DNA of 64,000 nt, taken from contig JAQTXA010000008.1 in assembly GCA_028689025.1 (NCBI GenBank), positions 42,796 through 106,795 on the forward strand. The letters run 5' to 3'. The notes beneath the pieces are model-generated. The model saw only the letters and a list, made by a program, of their open reading frames with translations, had not been told where the DNA came from and did no database searches. Below are positions 21,257 through 30,019 of this stretch, piece after piece; position 1 is the first letter of the stretch, and the number at the start of each line of letters is the position of its first letter. This DNA is from Aliarcobacter sp. (GTDB taxonomy: Bacteria; Campylobacterota; Campylobacteria; Campylobacterales; Arcobacteraceae). The position numbers and the translations under genes were made by a program.

Positions 21257-21287
21257 AGAACGCAGTAAATTCTTTTACTGTGTTTTT
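21257..21287. terminator. Hairpin downstream of the porin gene
   Basis: AACGCAGTAAA and TTTACTGTGTT form an 11-bp stem with one G-T mismatch. A second potential stem, AGAATAA...TTATTCT (about 21288-21314), lies at the porin stop codon. The region probably terminates the minus-strand porin transcript. Confidence 0.5.
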
Positions 21288-21312
21288 AGAATAAAAATCG
21301 CAAAAAATTATT

Positions 21313-22500
21313 CTAAAAAGAGTAAACTAATCTTGTTCTTAAATCTGTATCTATATCTTTTTCGACAATATATTCATTATTTAACATTGAATATTGTAAT
21401 TGTGCTGATAAATTCTTAGTAACATTATAAGTTGCCGTAAAATTTGTTTCAGTTACTTTTGGGACATTTTTTCTATCATAACTTGCAAAACTTCCTGATA
21501 AAATAACACTATCTATTTTGTAAGACAATCCTAGTTTATATGCATCAGTATCACTTAGCGTCGCGCTCCAAGCATCAACTGTTTCACCATTAGTATATAA
21601 AGGTATCGCTCCTGAACCTATTCCTTGTTCTACACTACTATTACCTACTGATGTAAATGCAGCATAAGTATTTAATCCAAAAAATGTTGCCCCAATTTTA
21701 ATTCCATATGCATCTCCATCTTTTATACCAGTTTGATCATAAGTTGTAGTTAAATATTGTGCTGCTACAAATGGTTTCATGTCACCACCAAAATTATAAA
21801 GCCCATCTCCATAAAATATTTGTGCTCCATTATCTGCATTTTGAACTTTTTCTGATCTTTCTGCATATTGAGCTTGTAATGTTAGATTATTAATTGAATT
21901 ATTTTTTGCATAAACAGTCCATGCACCATCAACACCTATTCTTCCATCTCCAAATTTTCCAGGAGAACCTGCATTGTCTGTTCTATCTGCAAATTTTGTT
22001 AAATATGCAGCAACAATTTTAGTATTATCTAAAGAAGTGTTTTCAATTGAATAACCTTCAAAAGATTGTCTAATAAATCTTGAACCTGATCCTGCAACTA
22101 AAGGCGTTCCAAAATATTGTCTTCCAGCCTTAGCTGTTGTTTTATCATAAGTATATGATAAATATATTTCTGACATTATGGCACCAGAACCATCCATATA
22201 GGGAGCATATCTATTATTTTTATCATCAATAGAAGTTACTGATGCAAATTGAGCTGTTGTACCAAATGAGAATCCATAAAATGAACCTGTTTTATAACCT
22301 AAATCAATACCATTAACCCAAATTGAAGCATCTTGATATGTATTATTATCATATGATTTTGCAAAATAATAAGATTTCAACTTACCATTAACTTTCCCAT
22401 TTTCAAATGCTGTTGCTAAATTTTCATTTGCAAATGAATTTGTTTGAAACAAAACAAGTGCACATGCAGCAGCAAAAGAAACTTTTACAATATTCTTCAT
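21313..22500 (-). CDS. Outer membrane porin (OprD/Campylobacterota type)
   Basis: A 395-residue protein with signal peptide VSFAAACALVLFQTNSFA. A beta-barrel follows with the alternating pattern of OprD-type porins: GKLKSYYFAKSYDNNTYQDA, AKAGRQYFGTPLVAGSGSR and terminal LQYSMLNNEYIVE...TRLVYSF ending in the C-terminal aromatic required for outer membrane insertion. Porins of this family are the major permeability channels of Arcobacter relatives. The long AT-rich upstream region (22501-22819) suggests its own, probably strong, promoter. Its substrate is unknown, though it lies next to the paa island. Confidence 0.88.
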   Translation of the reverse strand: MKNIVKVSFAAACALVLFQTNSFANENLATAFENGKVNGKLKSYYFAKSYDNNTYQDASIWVNGIDLGYKTGSFYGFSFGTTAQFASVTSIDDKNNRYAPYMDGSGAIMSEIYLSYTYDKTTAKAGRQYFGTPLVAGSGSRFIRQSFEGYSIENTSLDNTKIVAAYLTKFADRTDNAGSPGKFGDGRIGVDGAWTVYAKNNSINNLTLQAQYAERSEKVQNADNGAQIFYGDGLYNFGGDMKPFVAAQYLTTTYDQTGIKDGDAYGIKIGATFFGLNTYAAFTSVGNSSVEQGIGSGAIPLYTNGETVDAWSATLSDTDAYKLGLSYKIDSVILSGSFASYDRKNVPKVTETNFTATYNVTKNLSAQLQYSMLNNEYIVEKDIDTDLRTRLVYSF

Positions 22501-22819
22501 AATCTCTCCTAAGATATAAAATTATAGCCTTAATAAATTCTTAGATAAATTTACAATTCTATGAGATGAGTTTACATTATATATTTTTAATTTTTTCTTA
22601 AAATTTAATAATATAATACAATAATATAAAAATTTAAATATATTTTGTAATATTAATATAATAACATTAATTTATAATACATCATATAAATAGCCATATT
22701 ATAGATATTTATATATAAAATTTTATAAATAATTTAACATATAAGATTTTTATAATTTAAATACTTAAATAATTAATAAATTTTGTAGTATGTTGCAAGG
22801 TAATAAAAACCTTGCAATT
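22501..22819. other. AT-rich intergenic region
   Basis: A 319-bp gap between porin and paaY, almost entirely A and T with short runs such as TAATATAATACAATAATATAAA. No open frame, hairpin with T-tract or recognisable operator was found. It should contain the porin promoter on the minus strand. Confidence 0.4.
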
Positions 22820-23416
22820 CTAAGAGTATTTAGGAGTATAATGCATATCACAACGCAGAGTTTCTCTCTGCATTGTTGTCTCTTTTAAAGGATTACATTT
22901 TTTTAGACTTTCTAGACAATTATATGCCAAATTAGTATAAGCTTGACTACCATCTCTTTTCCAAGCTATTTCTTCTTTTTTAAGTTCTCGCCTAACTTTT
23001 GCCGGATTTCCAAAAGCTAAATGATTATCTGGTATTTGCATTTTAGCAGGAACTAATGATGCCGCACCAACAATTGCATTCTCACCAATTACTGCTTCAT
23101 CCATAATAACAGAGCCCATTCCAACCATAGCATTTTGTTTTACATGACAACCATGCAAAATTGCACTATGTCCAATATGTCCATTTTCTTCTACAATTAC
23201 ATCAATTGAAGGGAAAGAATGCACCACACAACAATCTTGTATATTTGCATTCTTTTTTATTATGATTCTGCCAAAATCTCCTCTAATAGAAGCCAGAGGA
23301 CCAATATATACCCCCTCTTCTATGAATACATCCCCGATTATTACAGCTGTTTCGTGAATAAAAGCTTTTTCACTAATAACAGGTATTAATCCATCTATTT
23401 CATAAATATGTTGCAT
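22820..23416 (-). CDS. paaY: Phenylacetate degradation protein PaaY (gamma-carbonic anhydrase fold thioesterase)
   Basis: A 198-residue left-handed beta-helix protein with hexapeptide repeats: AVIIGDVFIEEGVYIGPLAS, NIQDCCVVHSFP, NGHIGHSAILHGC and GMGSVIMDEAVIGENAIVGA. The metal-binding histidines appear in VVHSF, GHSAILH. PaaY is a thioesterase that removes stalled CoA adducts in the paa pathway, related to CaiE and gamma-carbonic anhydrases. The extra C-terminal tail (SLKKCNPLKE) is typical for PaaY. It overlaps the stop of paaN by one base, so the two are co-translated on the minus strand. Confidence 0.9.
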   Translation of the reverse strand: MQHIYEIDGLIPVISEKAFIHETAVIIGDVFIEEGVYIGPLASIRGDFGRIIIKKNANIQDCCVVHSFPSIDVIVEENGHIGHSAILHGCHVKQNAMVGMGSVIMDEAVIGENAIVGAASLVPAKMQIPDNHLAFGNPAKVRRELKKEEIAWKRDGSQAYTNLAYNCLESLKKCNPLKETTMQRETLRCDMHYTPKYS

Positions 23417-25071
23417 TATGCATCCCTTTTTATTGTAACAACAGAGTATCTTCCTGAAACAAAATTATCATTTGATAATGCACAATTTGCAGCCTTATTA
23501 TCCCCTGTTGCATGGAAATCTGTAAATGCAGCTGAATGGTTCATTAAAACATGACCAGTTAAATTTACAGATAAATTTACTTTTTCATCAAGTGCAATCT
23601 CTTCTACTTTTTCTAAATAATCTTCATCAGAAGAATAAACACCTGCTGTTATTGCTCCATGAAGTTCGATTGTTTCTTGCCATACACTTAAAGTATCTTC
23701 TCTTGATTCTGTTTCAATTAATAAAATAACTGGACCAAAATGTTCATTATGATATAAATCTTTATCTTTTGCACTTACTTTTATAATAACAGGCGTTTTG
23801 ATAGTTGCATTTTGAAAAATTGGGTGTTTAATAGTTTTTGATGGTAAAAGTATTTCACCTAATTTCTCTGCTTCGTCAACTCTTTTACAAATATCTGCAT
23901 TTTGAATAGCACCTAAAATTTCAATTGCTCTTTCATCTACTGAAAGAAGTTTTTCAACTGCACCACAAATAGTTTTTGCAACGTCATCAAAAGAAACTTT
24001 TTCACCATTTGAAACAATTCCATCTTTAGGAATAAAAATATTTTGAGGAGCTGTACACATTTGAGATGAGTATAAAGATAATGCCATTGACATATTTCTA
24101 CTCATACCTTTTAAATCATCAAAGTTATCTATTAGTAAACAGTTTACTCCAGCTTTTTCTGTATATACATTAGCTTGAGGAGCATTATCTTCCAACCAAT
24201 CTCCAAACTCAGTGCTTCCTGTAAAGTCGATAATTCTTACATTTTTATTTTTTACTAATCCTTGAGTTTCAGCTCTATCATCTGATAAAATCATTGTAAC
24301 TAAGTTTGCATCTATGCCATTTTCTTCTAATACTTCTCTTACTATTTTTACAGTTATTGCAATTGGTAAAATACCATTTCTATGCGGTTTATAAATAACT
24401 GAATTTCCAGCAACTAATGATGCAAAAAGTCCTGAATATGAATTCCAAGTAGGAAATGTAGAACAAGTGATAATTAAAGAGATTCCTTTTGGTTGTACTT
24501 TTATTTTTTTATTTACAACAATAGAAGGATTACTTCCCATTGGTTTTTCAAATCTAGCTTCTGTTGGAATATCTTTTAATTGTTTATAGGCATAAGTTAA
24601 TGCTTCTAATCCTCTATCTTGTGCATGAGGTCCACCTGCTTGAAATGCCATCATATATGGCTGACCAGTAGTGTGCATAACTGCATTTGCAATTTCAAAA
24701 CTTTTTTTATTAATTCTATCAAGCATCTCCAAACAAATACCAGTTCTTTCATCTAAAGATACGTTTTTCCATTGTTTCATTGCAACTTTTGAATCTTCAA
24801 CTAATTTATCTGCTTTTATTGATGGATATGTAATACCTAAATTAAAGCCATAAGGAGAAATCTCTTTTCCTATATATTTATCAGATTCTAAACCTTTAAT
24901 TTCAAATCTGTTATTTAACTGTGCTTTAAAAGATTCATTTGCAGTCTCTTTTGTACCTTCCCCATAAACCTTAGAACTTGGTATCTCAAAATAAGGTGAC
25001 CAAAAGCCTCTATTTTTAATTTCATCCAATGCTCTACTTAATGTTTTATTATGCTTCTCAAAAAGTGTCAT
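23416..25071 (-). CDS. paaN: Phenylacetate degradation aldehyde dehydrogenase PaaN
   Basis: A 551-residue protein of the PaaN type within the aldehyde dehydrogenase superfamily. Visible elements are ITCSTFPTWNSYSG, the NAD-binding FTGSTEFG (about 283-290), E305 in YTEKAGVN and the catalytic C339 in SSQMCTAPQ. It should oxidise the ring-opened semialdehyde in the phenylacetyl-CoA pathway. E. coli PaaZ is about 680 residues because it carries an extra MaoC-like hydrolase domain that opens the oxepin ring; that domain is absent here. The ATG at 25071 follows AGGATTAAT. It is divergent from paaF over a 200-bp region with a repeat motif. Confidence 0.9.
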   Translation of the reverse strand: MTLFEKHNKTLSRALDEIKNRGFWSPYFEIPSSKVYGEGTKETANESFKAQLNNRFEIKGLESDKYIGKEISPYGFNLGITYPSIKADKLVEDSKVAMKQWKNVSLDERTGICLEMLDRINKKSFEIANAVMHTTGQPYMMAFQAGGPHAQDRGLEALTYAYKQLKDIPTEARFEKPMGSNPSIVVNKKIKVQPKGISLIITCSTFPTWNSYSGLFASLVAGNSVIYKPHRNGILPIAITVKIVREVLEENGIDANLVTMILSDDRAETQGLVKNKNVRIIDFTGSTEFGDWLEDNAPQANVYTEKAGVNCLLIDNFDDLKGMSRNMSMALSLYSSQMCTAPQNIFIPKDGIVSNGEKVSFDDVAKTICGAVEKLLSVDERAIEILGAIQNADICKRVDEAEKLGEILLPSKTIKHPIFQNATIKTPVIIKVSAKDKDLYHNEHFGPVILLIETESREDTLSVWQETIELHGAITAGVYSSDEDYLEKVEEIALDEKVNLSVNLTGHVLMNHSAAFTDFHATGDNKAANCALSNDNFVSGRYSVVTIKRDA

Positions 25072-25178
25072 ATTAATCCTTTGTGTAATATATTTTCAAA
25101 AATATTAATATACTTTTCATTAATTAAATATTAAAGACAATATAAAAACCTCACAAAATGCCTATATTAAAGAATAAA

Positions 25179-25196
25179 TAGCAATAAAATAGCATT
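25179..25196 (+). promoter_or_regulatory. Candidate paa operator: direct repeat TAGCAAT-N4-TAGCATT
   Basis: TAGCAAT (25179-25185) and TAGCATT (25190-25196) are separated by AAAA, an 11-bp period, in the divergent paaN/paaF region. The same arrangement occurs at 32526-32543 and 42232-42249, also upstream of island genes, and each is followed by a T-rich stretch. A -10-like TAATAA starts 14 bp downstream (25210). It could bind a PaaX-like or other regulator. Confidence 0.5.
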
Positions 25197-25278
25197 CTTT
25201 TTTAAGCTTTAATAAATATTACATCTGATAAAATTTTTTTAGTTTTTTTGAAATAGATGTATCATGTTGGAGAGTACA

Positions 25279-26049
25279 ATGAATTATGAAGATATAAAAG
25301 TATCTATAGAAGAGGATAATATACTTATTATTACTATTAATAGAAATGAAGTTTACAATGCACTAAGAACTAATACTTTAAAAGAGATAGCTTTTGCACT
25401 TATTAATTGTACAGATGAAATAAAATGTGTGATTTTAACTGGTGGTGATAAAGTGTTTGCAGCAGGTGCTGATATAAATGAATTAGAAGTAAAAGGTGTA
25501 CTTGAATCAATAAATGATGTTAGAACTTCTTATTGGGAAACTATTAAAGATTTTAAGAAACCAATTATTGCTTGTGTTAATGGATTTTGCTTAGGTGGTG
25601 GTTGCGAACTAGCTATGCATTGTGACATTATTATTGCAAGTGATAGCGCTACATTTGGACAACCTGAAATTAATTTAGGAATTATGCCAGGTGCTGGTGG
25701 AACACAAAGAACAGTAAAAGCAATGGGTAAATCAAATGCAATGTTAATGTTATTAACAGGATCATTCATTGATGCTAAAACTGCACAAAAAATGAATCTT
25801 GTATCAGAAGTATTACCCGTACAAACTACAATGATTAGATGTAAAGAGATTGCTTCAATAATTGCTTCAAAATCATCATTAGCAGTAACTGCCATCAAAA
25901 GTGCTGTTTTAGCATCATATGATAATGGACTAAGTACCTCATTAAAATATGAAAAAATGGTTTTCTCAGGAATTTTATCAACTGATGATAAAAAAGAGGG
26001 GATTAAATCATTTAAAGAAAAAAGAAAACCAAATTTTAAAGGACAATAA
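25279..26049 (+). CDS. paaF: Enoyl-CoA hydratase, PaaF-type
   Basis: A 256-residue crotonase. The start is ATG at 25279, with GGAG 7 bases upstream; an in-frame ATG at 25264 precedes that ribosome site and is unlikely. The oxyanion-hole segments AAGADINELE and LGGGCELAMHCD, and the catalytic glutamates in GQPEINLGIMPGAGGTQR, are all conserved as in true hydratases. PaaF hydrates 2,3-didehydroadipyl-CoA in the lower paa pathway. It is the first gene of the plus-strand operon and overlaps paaG by one base (TAATG). The assignment to PaaF rather than another hydratase rests on the gene order. Confidence 0.87.
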   Translation: MNYEDIKVSIEEDNILIITINRNEVYNALRTNTLKEIAFALINCTDEIKCVILTGGDKVFAAGADINELEVKGVLESINDVRTSYWETIKDFKKPIIACVNGFCLGGGCELAMHCDIIIASDSATFGQPEINLGIMPGAGGTQRTVKAMGKSNAMLMLLTGSFIDAKTAQKMNLVSEVLPVQTTMIRCKEIASIIASKSSLAVTAIKSAVLASYDNGLSTSLKYEKMVFSGILSTDDKKEGIKSFKEKRKPNFKGQ

Positions 26050-26840
26050 TGTCATACGAAACAATAAAATATGAATTAAATGAAGGAATTGCAACACTAA
26101 CTTTTAATAGACCAGAAGTGTTTAATTCTTTAAATGAACAAATGCATAAAGAGTTAAAGTCTGCAATTACAGAAATTAAAAAAGATAAAACAATTAGAGT
26201 TTTAATAATAACAGGTGAAGGTAAAGCTTTTTGTGCAGGTCAAGATTTAAATGATAGATCTGTAAATGATGGGGATACTAAACTTGATTTAGGTGAATCA
26301 ATTGAAAGAAAATATAATCCATTGATTAAATCAATTTATAATTTAGAAATACCAGTAATTTGTAAAATAAATGGTGTTGCAGCTGGTGCGGGAGTTGGTA
26401 TTGCACTTGCTTGTGACTTTGTAATCGCAGTTGATACGGCTTCTTTTATTCAAGCATTTTGTAAAATTGGTCTTGTTCCAGATAGTGGAAACTCATTCTT
26501 TTTACCAAAACTAGTAGGAATGGCAAGAGCAAAAGAGCTTTGTATGTTAGGTGATAAATTAAGTGCAAAAACTGCTCAAGAGTATGGGTTAATTTCAAGA
26601 GTTTATTCAAAAGAGACAATCGATGAAGAAGTTCAAAAATTAGCAGTTCATTTTTCAACAGCTCCTACTTATGGATTGTCATTAATTAAAAAAGCACTAA
26701 ATGAGTCGTTAGATAATACATTAAATGAGCAACTAGAGTTAGAAAAAAATTTACAAAGAGCAGCTGGTCATTCAAATGATTATAAAGAAGGTGTTGCAGC
26801 ATTTTTACAAAAAAGAACACCTAATTTTAAAGGAAATTAA
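26049..26840 (+). CDS. paaG: Ring 1,2-epoxyphenylacetyl-CoA isomerase PaaG
   Basis: A 263-residue crotonase-fold isomerase. The oxyanion hole lies in FCAGQDLNDRS and AAGAGVGIALACD. At the position of the hydratase glutamates it has FIQAFCKIGLVPDSGNSFFLPK; the aspartate in VPDSG is the catalytic acid expected for PaaG-type isomerases. PaaG converts the ring epoxide to oxepin-CoA and later shifts the double bond. It begins at the TAATG overlap with paaF. paaH follows almost directly. Confidence 0.9.
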   Translation: MSYETIKYELNEGIATLTFNRPEVFNSLNEQMHKELKSAITEIKKDKTIRVLIITGEGKAFCAGQDLNDRSVNDGDTKLDLGESIERKYNPLIKSIYNLEIPVICKINGVAAGAGVGIALACDFVIAVDTASFIQAFCKIGLVPDSGNSFFLPKLVGMARAKELCMLGDKLSAKTAQEYGLISRVYSKETIDEEVQKLAVHFSTAPTYGLSLIKKALNESLDNTLNEQLELEKNLQRAAGHSNDYKEGVAAFLQKRTPNFKGN

Positions 26841-26841
26841 A

Positions 26842-28362
26842 ATGAGAATAGATTCAAATTCTATTATTGGTATTGTTGGGGCTGGAATCATGGGGCGAGG
26901 AATCGCTCAAGTAGCTGCTCGTGCTGGTCATCAAGTAATACTTTATGATAATTGGGACGGTGCTGTTGATAATGCCATGAAAATTAATGAAAAAGAACTT
27001 TCTAAATTAGTTGAAAAAGGTAAATTATCACAAGAAGAAAAAGATAAAACTATAGCTTTAATGAAACCAACAATGGAAATTAAAGACTTAGCACCTTGTG
27101 ATTTAATAATTGAAGCAATAATTGAAAATAAAGAGATAAAACAAAATATTTTTAAACAACTTGAAGATATTTGTGAAGATGTAGTAATTGCATCAAATAC
27201 CTCATCTATTTCAATTTCAGCACTTGCGAATGGATTAAAAAAACCTCAAAATATGATAGGAATGCACTTTTTTAATCCAGCACCTATTATGAAACTTGTA
27301 GAAGTAATTTCAGGTTTACAAAGTGATGCTCAAATTGTAGAAGATGTTCATGCACTAGCCACTGCATGGGGCAAAAAAGCTGTATATGTAAAATCATCTC
27401 CAGGGTTTATTGTAAATAGAATAGCACGTCCTTTTTATGCAGAAGCTCTAAGAATTTATGAAGAAGGTGTAAGTGATTTTGCAACAATTGATGAAAGTGT
27501 AAGAACAAGTGGGCAATTTAGAATGGGACCATTTGAACTAATGGATTTAATTGGAAATGATACTAATTATTCAGTTACACAATCAACTTTTGATTCATAT
27601 TATCAAGACCCAAGATTTAAACCATCTTTAACACAACAGGAATTTTCACAAGCTGGACTGCTTGGAAGAAAATCAGGTGCTGGTTTTTATAAATATGAAG
27701 AAGCTAAACAAATTGGTAGAAATGATTTTAAAAAAGTGACTCCTTCAAATATTGATATATCTGAGATTACTATACATGGTAATTTAGGAATAGCAAGTTC
27801 TTTAATTTCTATGTTTGAAACAGCTGGAATAAAAGTAAATAAAAAAGAAGGAAATGGTTATATACATTTTAATGATATAAAACTATTTTTAACAAATGGA
27901 AAAATGGCAAGTGAAATTTCAAAAGAGTTAGAAGATAAAAATATTGCTCAATTTGATATAAATATTGATTATAAATCGACATCAACTATTACGATTGCCA
28001 TATCACTGTTAGCACAAAAGAATGTGGCTTCAAATATTTCTGCACTTTTTGCAAAAATAGGGAAAGAAACAATAGTAATAAAAGACTCACCCGCATTAAT
28101 TATGTCACGAACTGTTTGTATGTTAATAAATGAAGCATCATCCACTGTTACAAATGGTGTATGTGATGAATTTTCAGTAGATATTGCAATGGAAAATGGT
28201 GTTAATTATCCAATTGGTCCTTTTAAATGGGCTGATAAATTGGGTATTAAATTTGTACTAAAAACTTTAAATAATTTAGAAGCATTCTATAAAGATACAA
28301 GATATAGAGCTGATAGAGGATTAATAGAAAAAAATATTATTCAAGGAAAATATTATGAGTGA
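26842..28362 (+). CDS. paaH: 3-hydroxyadipyl-CoA dehydrogenase PaaH
   Basis: A 506-residue protein if started at ATG 26842, preceded by AAGGAAATTAAA; a frame open further upstream overlaps paaG and is not needed. It has a Rossmann motif (IGIVGAGIMGRGIAQVAARAG, about 9-29) and the catalytic region MHFFNPAPIMKLVEVI. After the first 3HCDH domain a second half repeats the fold (DSPALIMSRTVCMLINEA, NYPIGPFKWADKLG). This two-domain layout of about 500 residues is typical of PaaH. It oxidises 3-hydroxyadipyl-CoA with NAD. Its stop overlaps the paaI start by 8 bp. Confidence 0.9.
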   Translation: MRIDSNSIIGIVGAGIMGRGIAQVAARAGHQVILYDNWDGAVDNAMKINEKELSKLVEKGKLSQEEKDKTIALMKPTMEIKDLAPCDLIIEAIIENKEIKQNIFKQLEDICEDVVIASNTSSISISALANGLKKPQNMIGMHFFNPAPIMKLVEVISGLQSDAQIVEDVHALATAWGKKAVYVKSSPGFIVNRIARPFYAEALRIYEEGVSDFATIDESVRTSGQFRMGPFELMDLIGNDTNYSVTQSTFDSYYQDPRFKPSLTQQEFSQAGLLGRKSGAGFYKYEEAKQIGRNDFKKVTPSNIDISEITIHGNLGIASSLISMFETAGIKVNKKEGNGYIHFNDIKLFLTNGKMASEISKELEDKNIAQFDINIDYKSTSTITIAISLLAQKNVASNISALFAKIGKETIVIKDSPALIMSRTVCMLINEASSTVTNGVCDEFSVDIAMENGVNYPIGPFKWADKLGIKFVLKTLNNLEAFYKDTRYRADRGLIEKNIIQGKYYE

Positions 28363-28795
28363 ATTAAAACTGTCTTACCGTGTTGCTATAAAAATGATGG
28401 AAAACACTAAGTTTGAACATGAATTAGGTATAGAATTAATTGAAGTTGACGATGGTTTTGCAAAAATGAAAATGGAAGTAAAAGAGAGTTTATTAAATGG
28501 TCATGGAACTTGTCAAGGAGGAGCTATTTTTTCTTTTGCTGATGCTACATTTGCAATTGCTTGTAATTCTAGAAATATTGCAACAGTTGCTGCTGCTTGT
28601 GATATAAGTTTTGTAAAACCTGCTTTTAAAGGAGATGTTTTATATGCAACTGCAACTGAAAAATATTTAAAAGGGAAAAGTGGTATTTATGATATTTTAG
28701 TTGTAAATCAAAATTTTGAATCAATAGCATTTTTCACTGGAAAATCAAGAGCAATAAATGGAACAATAATTACTGAAGAAAAGGATGCACAATGA
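28355..28795 (+). CDS. paaI: Hydroxyphenylacetyl-CoA thioesterase PaaI
   Basis: A 146-residue hotdog-fold thioesterase. The signature LLNGHGTCQGGAIFSFADATFAIA carries the catalytic Asp and Gly residues of PaaI, and SFVKPAFKGDVLYATATEKY is the second strand pair. PaaI releases CoA from dead-end intermediates such as 2-hydroxyphenylacetyl-CoA and protects the CoA pool. The start overlaps the end of paaH and the stop overlaps the next gene (ATGA), so it is translationally coupled on both sides. Confidence 0.92.
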   Translation: MSELKLSYRVAIKMMENTKFEHELGIELIEVDDGFAKMKMEVKESLLNGHGTCQGGAIFSFADATFAIACNSRNIATVAAACDISFVKPAFKGDVLYATATEKYLKGKSGIYDILVVNQNFESIAFFTGKSRAINGTIITEEKDAQ

Positions 28796-30009
28796 ATGAA
28801 GCGTATATTATAGATTATATAAGAACTCCAGTTGGTTCTTATGGTGGAGCTTTATCATCAATTAGACCTGATGATTTAGGAGCTATCCCAATTAAATATT
28901 TAATAAAAAATAATCCATCTATTAATTTTGAAGATCTTGATGATGTAATTTTTGGTTGTGCAAATCAAGCAGGTGAAGATAATAGAAATGTGGCAAAAAT
29001 GTCAGCTTTATTAGCTGGACTTCCGCATCAAAGTGGAGGAACAACAATAAATAGACTTTGTGGTTCAGGTATGGATGCTATTGGAATGGCAGCTAGAAGT
29101 ATTAAAGCTGGTGAATGTGATTTAATTATTGCAGGAGGTGTAGAATCAATGTCAAGAGCACCTTTTGTAATTCCAAAAGCTGACACTGCATTTACAAGAA
29201 CAAATGCAATTTATGACACAACTATTGGATGGAGATTTACAAATCCATTAATGCATGAATTATTTGGAACAGATACAATGCCTGAAACTGGGGAAAATGT
29301 TGCAGAAGAATTTAATATTTCAAGGGAAGATCAAGATAAATTTGCGTATAACTCTCAACAAAAATGTAAAAAAGCTATAGAATCAGGTTTTTTTAAACGT
29401 GAAATAACTCCAGTTATTGTAAAAAGAAAAAAACAAGATGATTTAATTGTTGATACAGATGAACATCCAAAACCAAATACTACATTAGAGATTTTATCAA
29501 AATTAGGAACTCCTTTTAAAAAAGTTGGGGGAACAGTAACAGCTGGAAATGCATCAGGGGTTAATGATGGTGCAGGTGCCATGATAATTGCATCAAAAGC
29601 AGCAGTGGAAAAATATAACCTAAAGCCAAAAGCGAAAATTGTTATGATGGCAGTTGCTGGTGTTCCTCCTAGAATCATGGGAATTGGACCTCTTTATTCT
29701 TCTAAAAAAATATTAGAAAAAACTGGATTAAGTGTAGATGATATGGATGTAATTGAATTAAATGAAGCTTTTGCATCACAAGGATTAGCAACACTTAGAG
29801 GATTAGGTTTAGCAGATGATGAAGCAAAAGTAAATCCAAATGGAGGAGCGATTGCACTTGGTCACCCTCTTGGAATGAGTGGAGCTAGACTTGTTATGAC
29901 AGCCCTTAATCAACTAGAACTTACAAATGGAAAATATGGACTTTGTACAATGTGTATTGGTGTTGGACAAGGTATATCAATGATTATTGAAAATTTAAAT
30001 AGAAAATAA
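28792..30009 (+). CDS. paaJ: 3-oxoadipyl-CoA thiolase PaaJ
   Basis: A 405-residue thiolase II. The acylated cysteine is in NRLCGSGMDAIGMAAR, the base histidine in GGAIALGHPLGMSGAR, and the second cysteine in LCTMCIGVGQG. It cleaves 3-oxoadipyl-CoA and the 5,6-dehydrosuberyl analogue to acetyl-CoA and succinyl-CoA. The length is normal. The start overlaps the paaI stop. The identity as PaaJ rather than a general acetyl-CoA acetyltransferase is inferred from the operon. Confidence 0.9.
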   Translation: MNEAYIIDYIRTPVGSYGGALSSIRPDDLGAIPIKYLIKNNPSINFEDLDDVIFGCANQAGEDNRNVAKMSALLAGLPHQSGGTTINRLCGSGMDAIGMAARSIKAGECDLIIAGGVESMSRAPFVIPKADTAFTRTNAIYDTTIGWRFTNPLMHELFGTDTMPETGENVAEEFNISREDQDKFAYNSQQKCKKAIESGFFKREITPVIVKRKKQDDLIVDTDEHPKPNTTLEILSKLGTPFKKVGGTVTAGNASGVNDGAGAMIIASKAAVEKYNLKPKAKIVMMAVAGVPPRIMGIGPLYSSKKILEKTGLSVDDMDVIELNEAFASQGLATLRGLGLADDEAKVNPNGGAIALGHPLGMSGARLVMTALNQLELTNGKYGLCTMCIGVGQGISMIIENLNRK

Positions 30010-30019
30010 GGAAAAGAAA

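Noticed and set aside
25530..25898. Minus-strand frame of 122 codons within paaF
   Set aside because: Antisense shadow of a conserved crotonase; no supporting signals.
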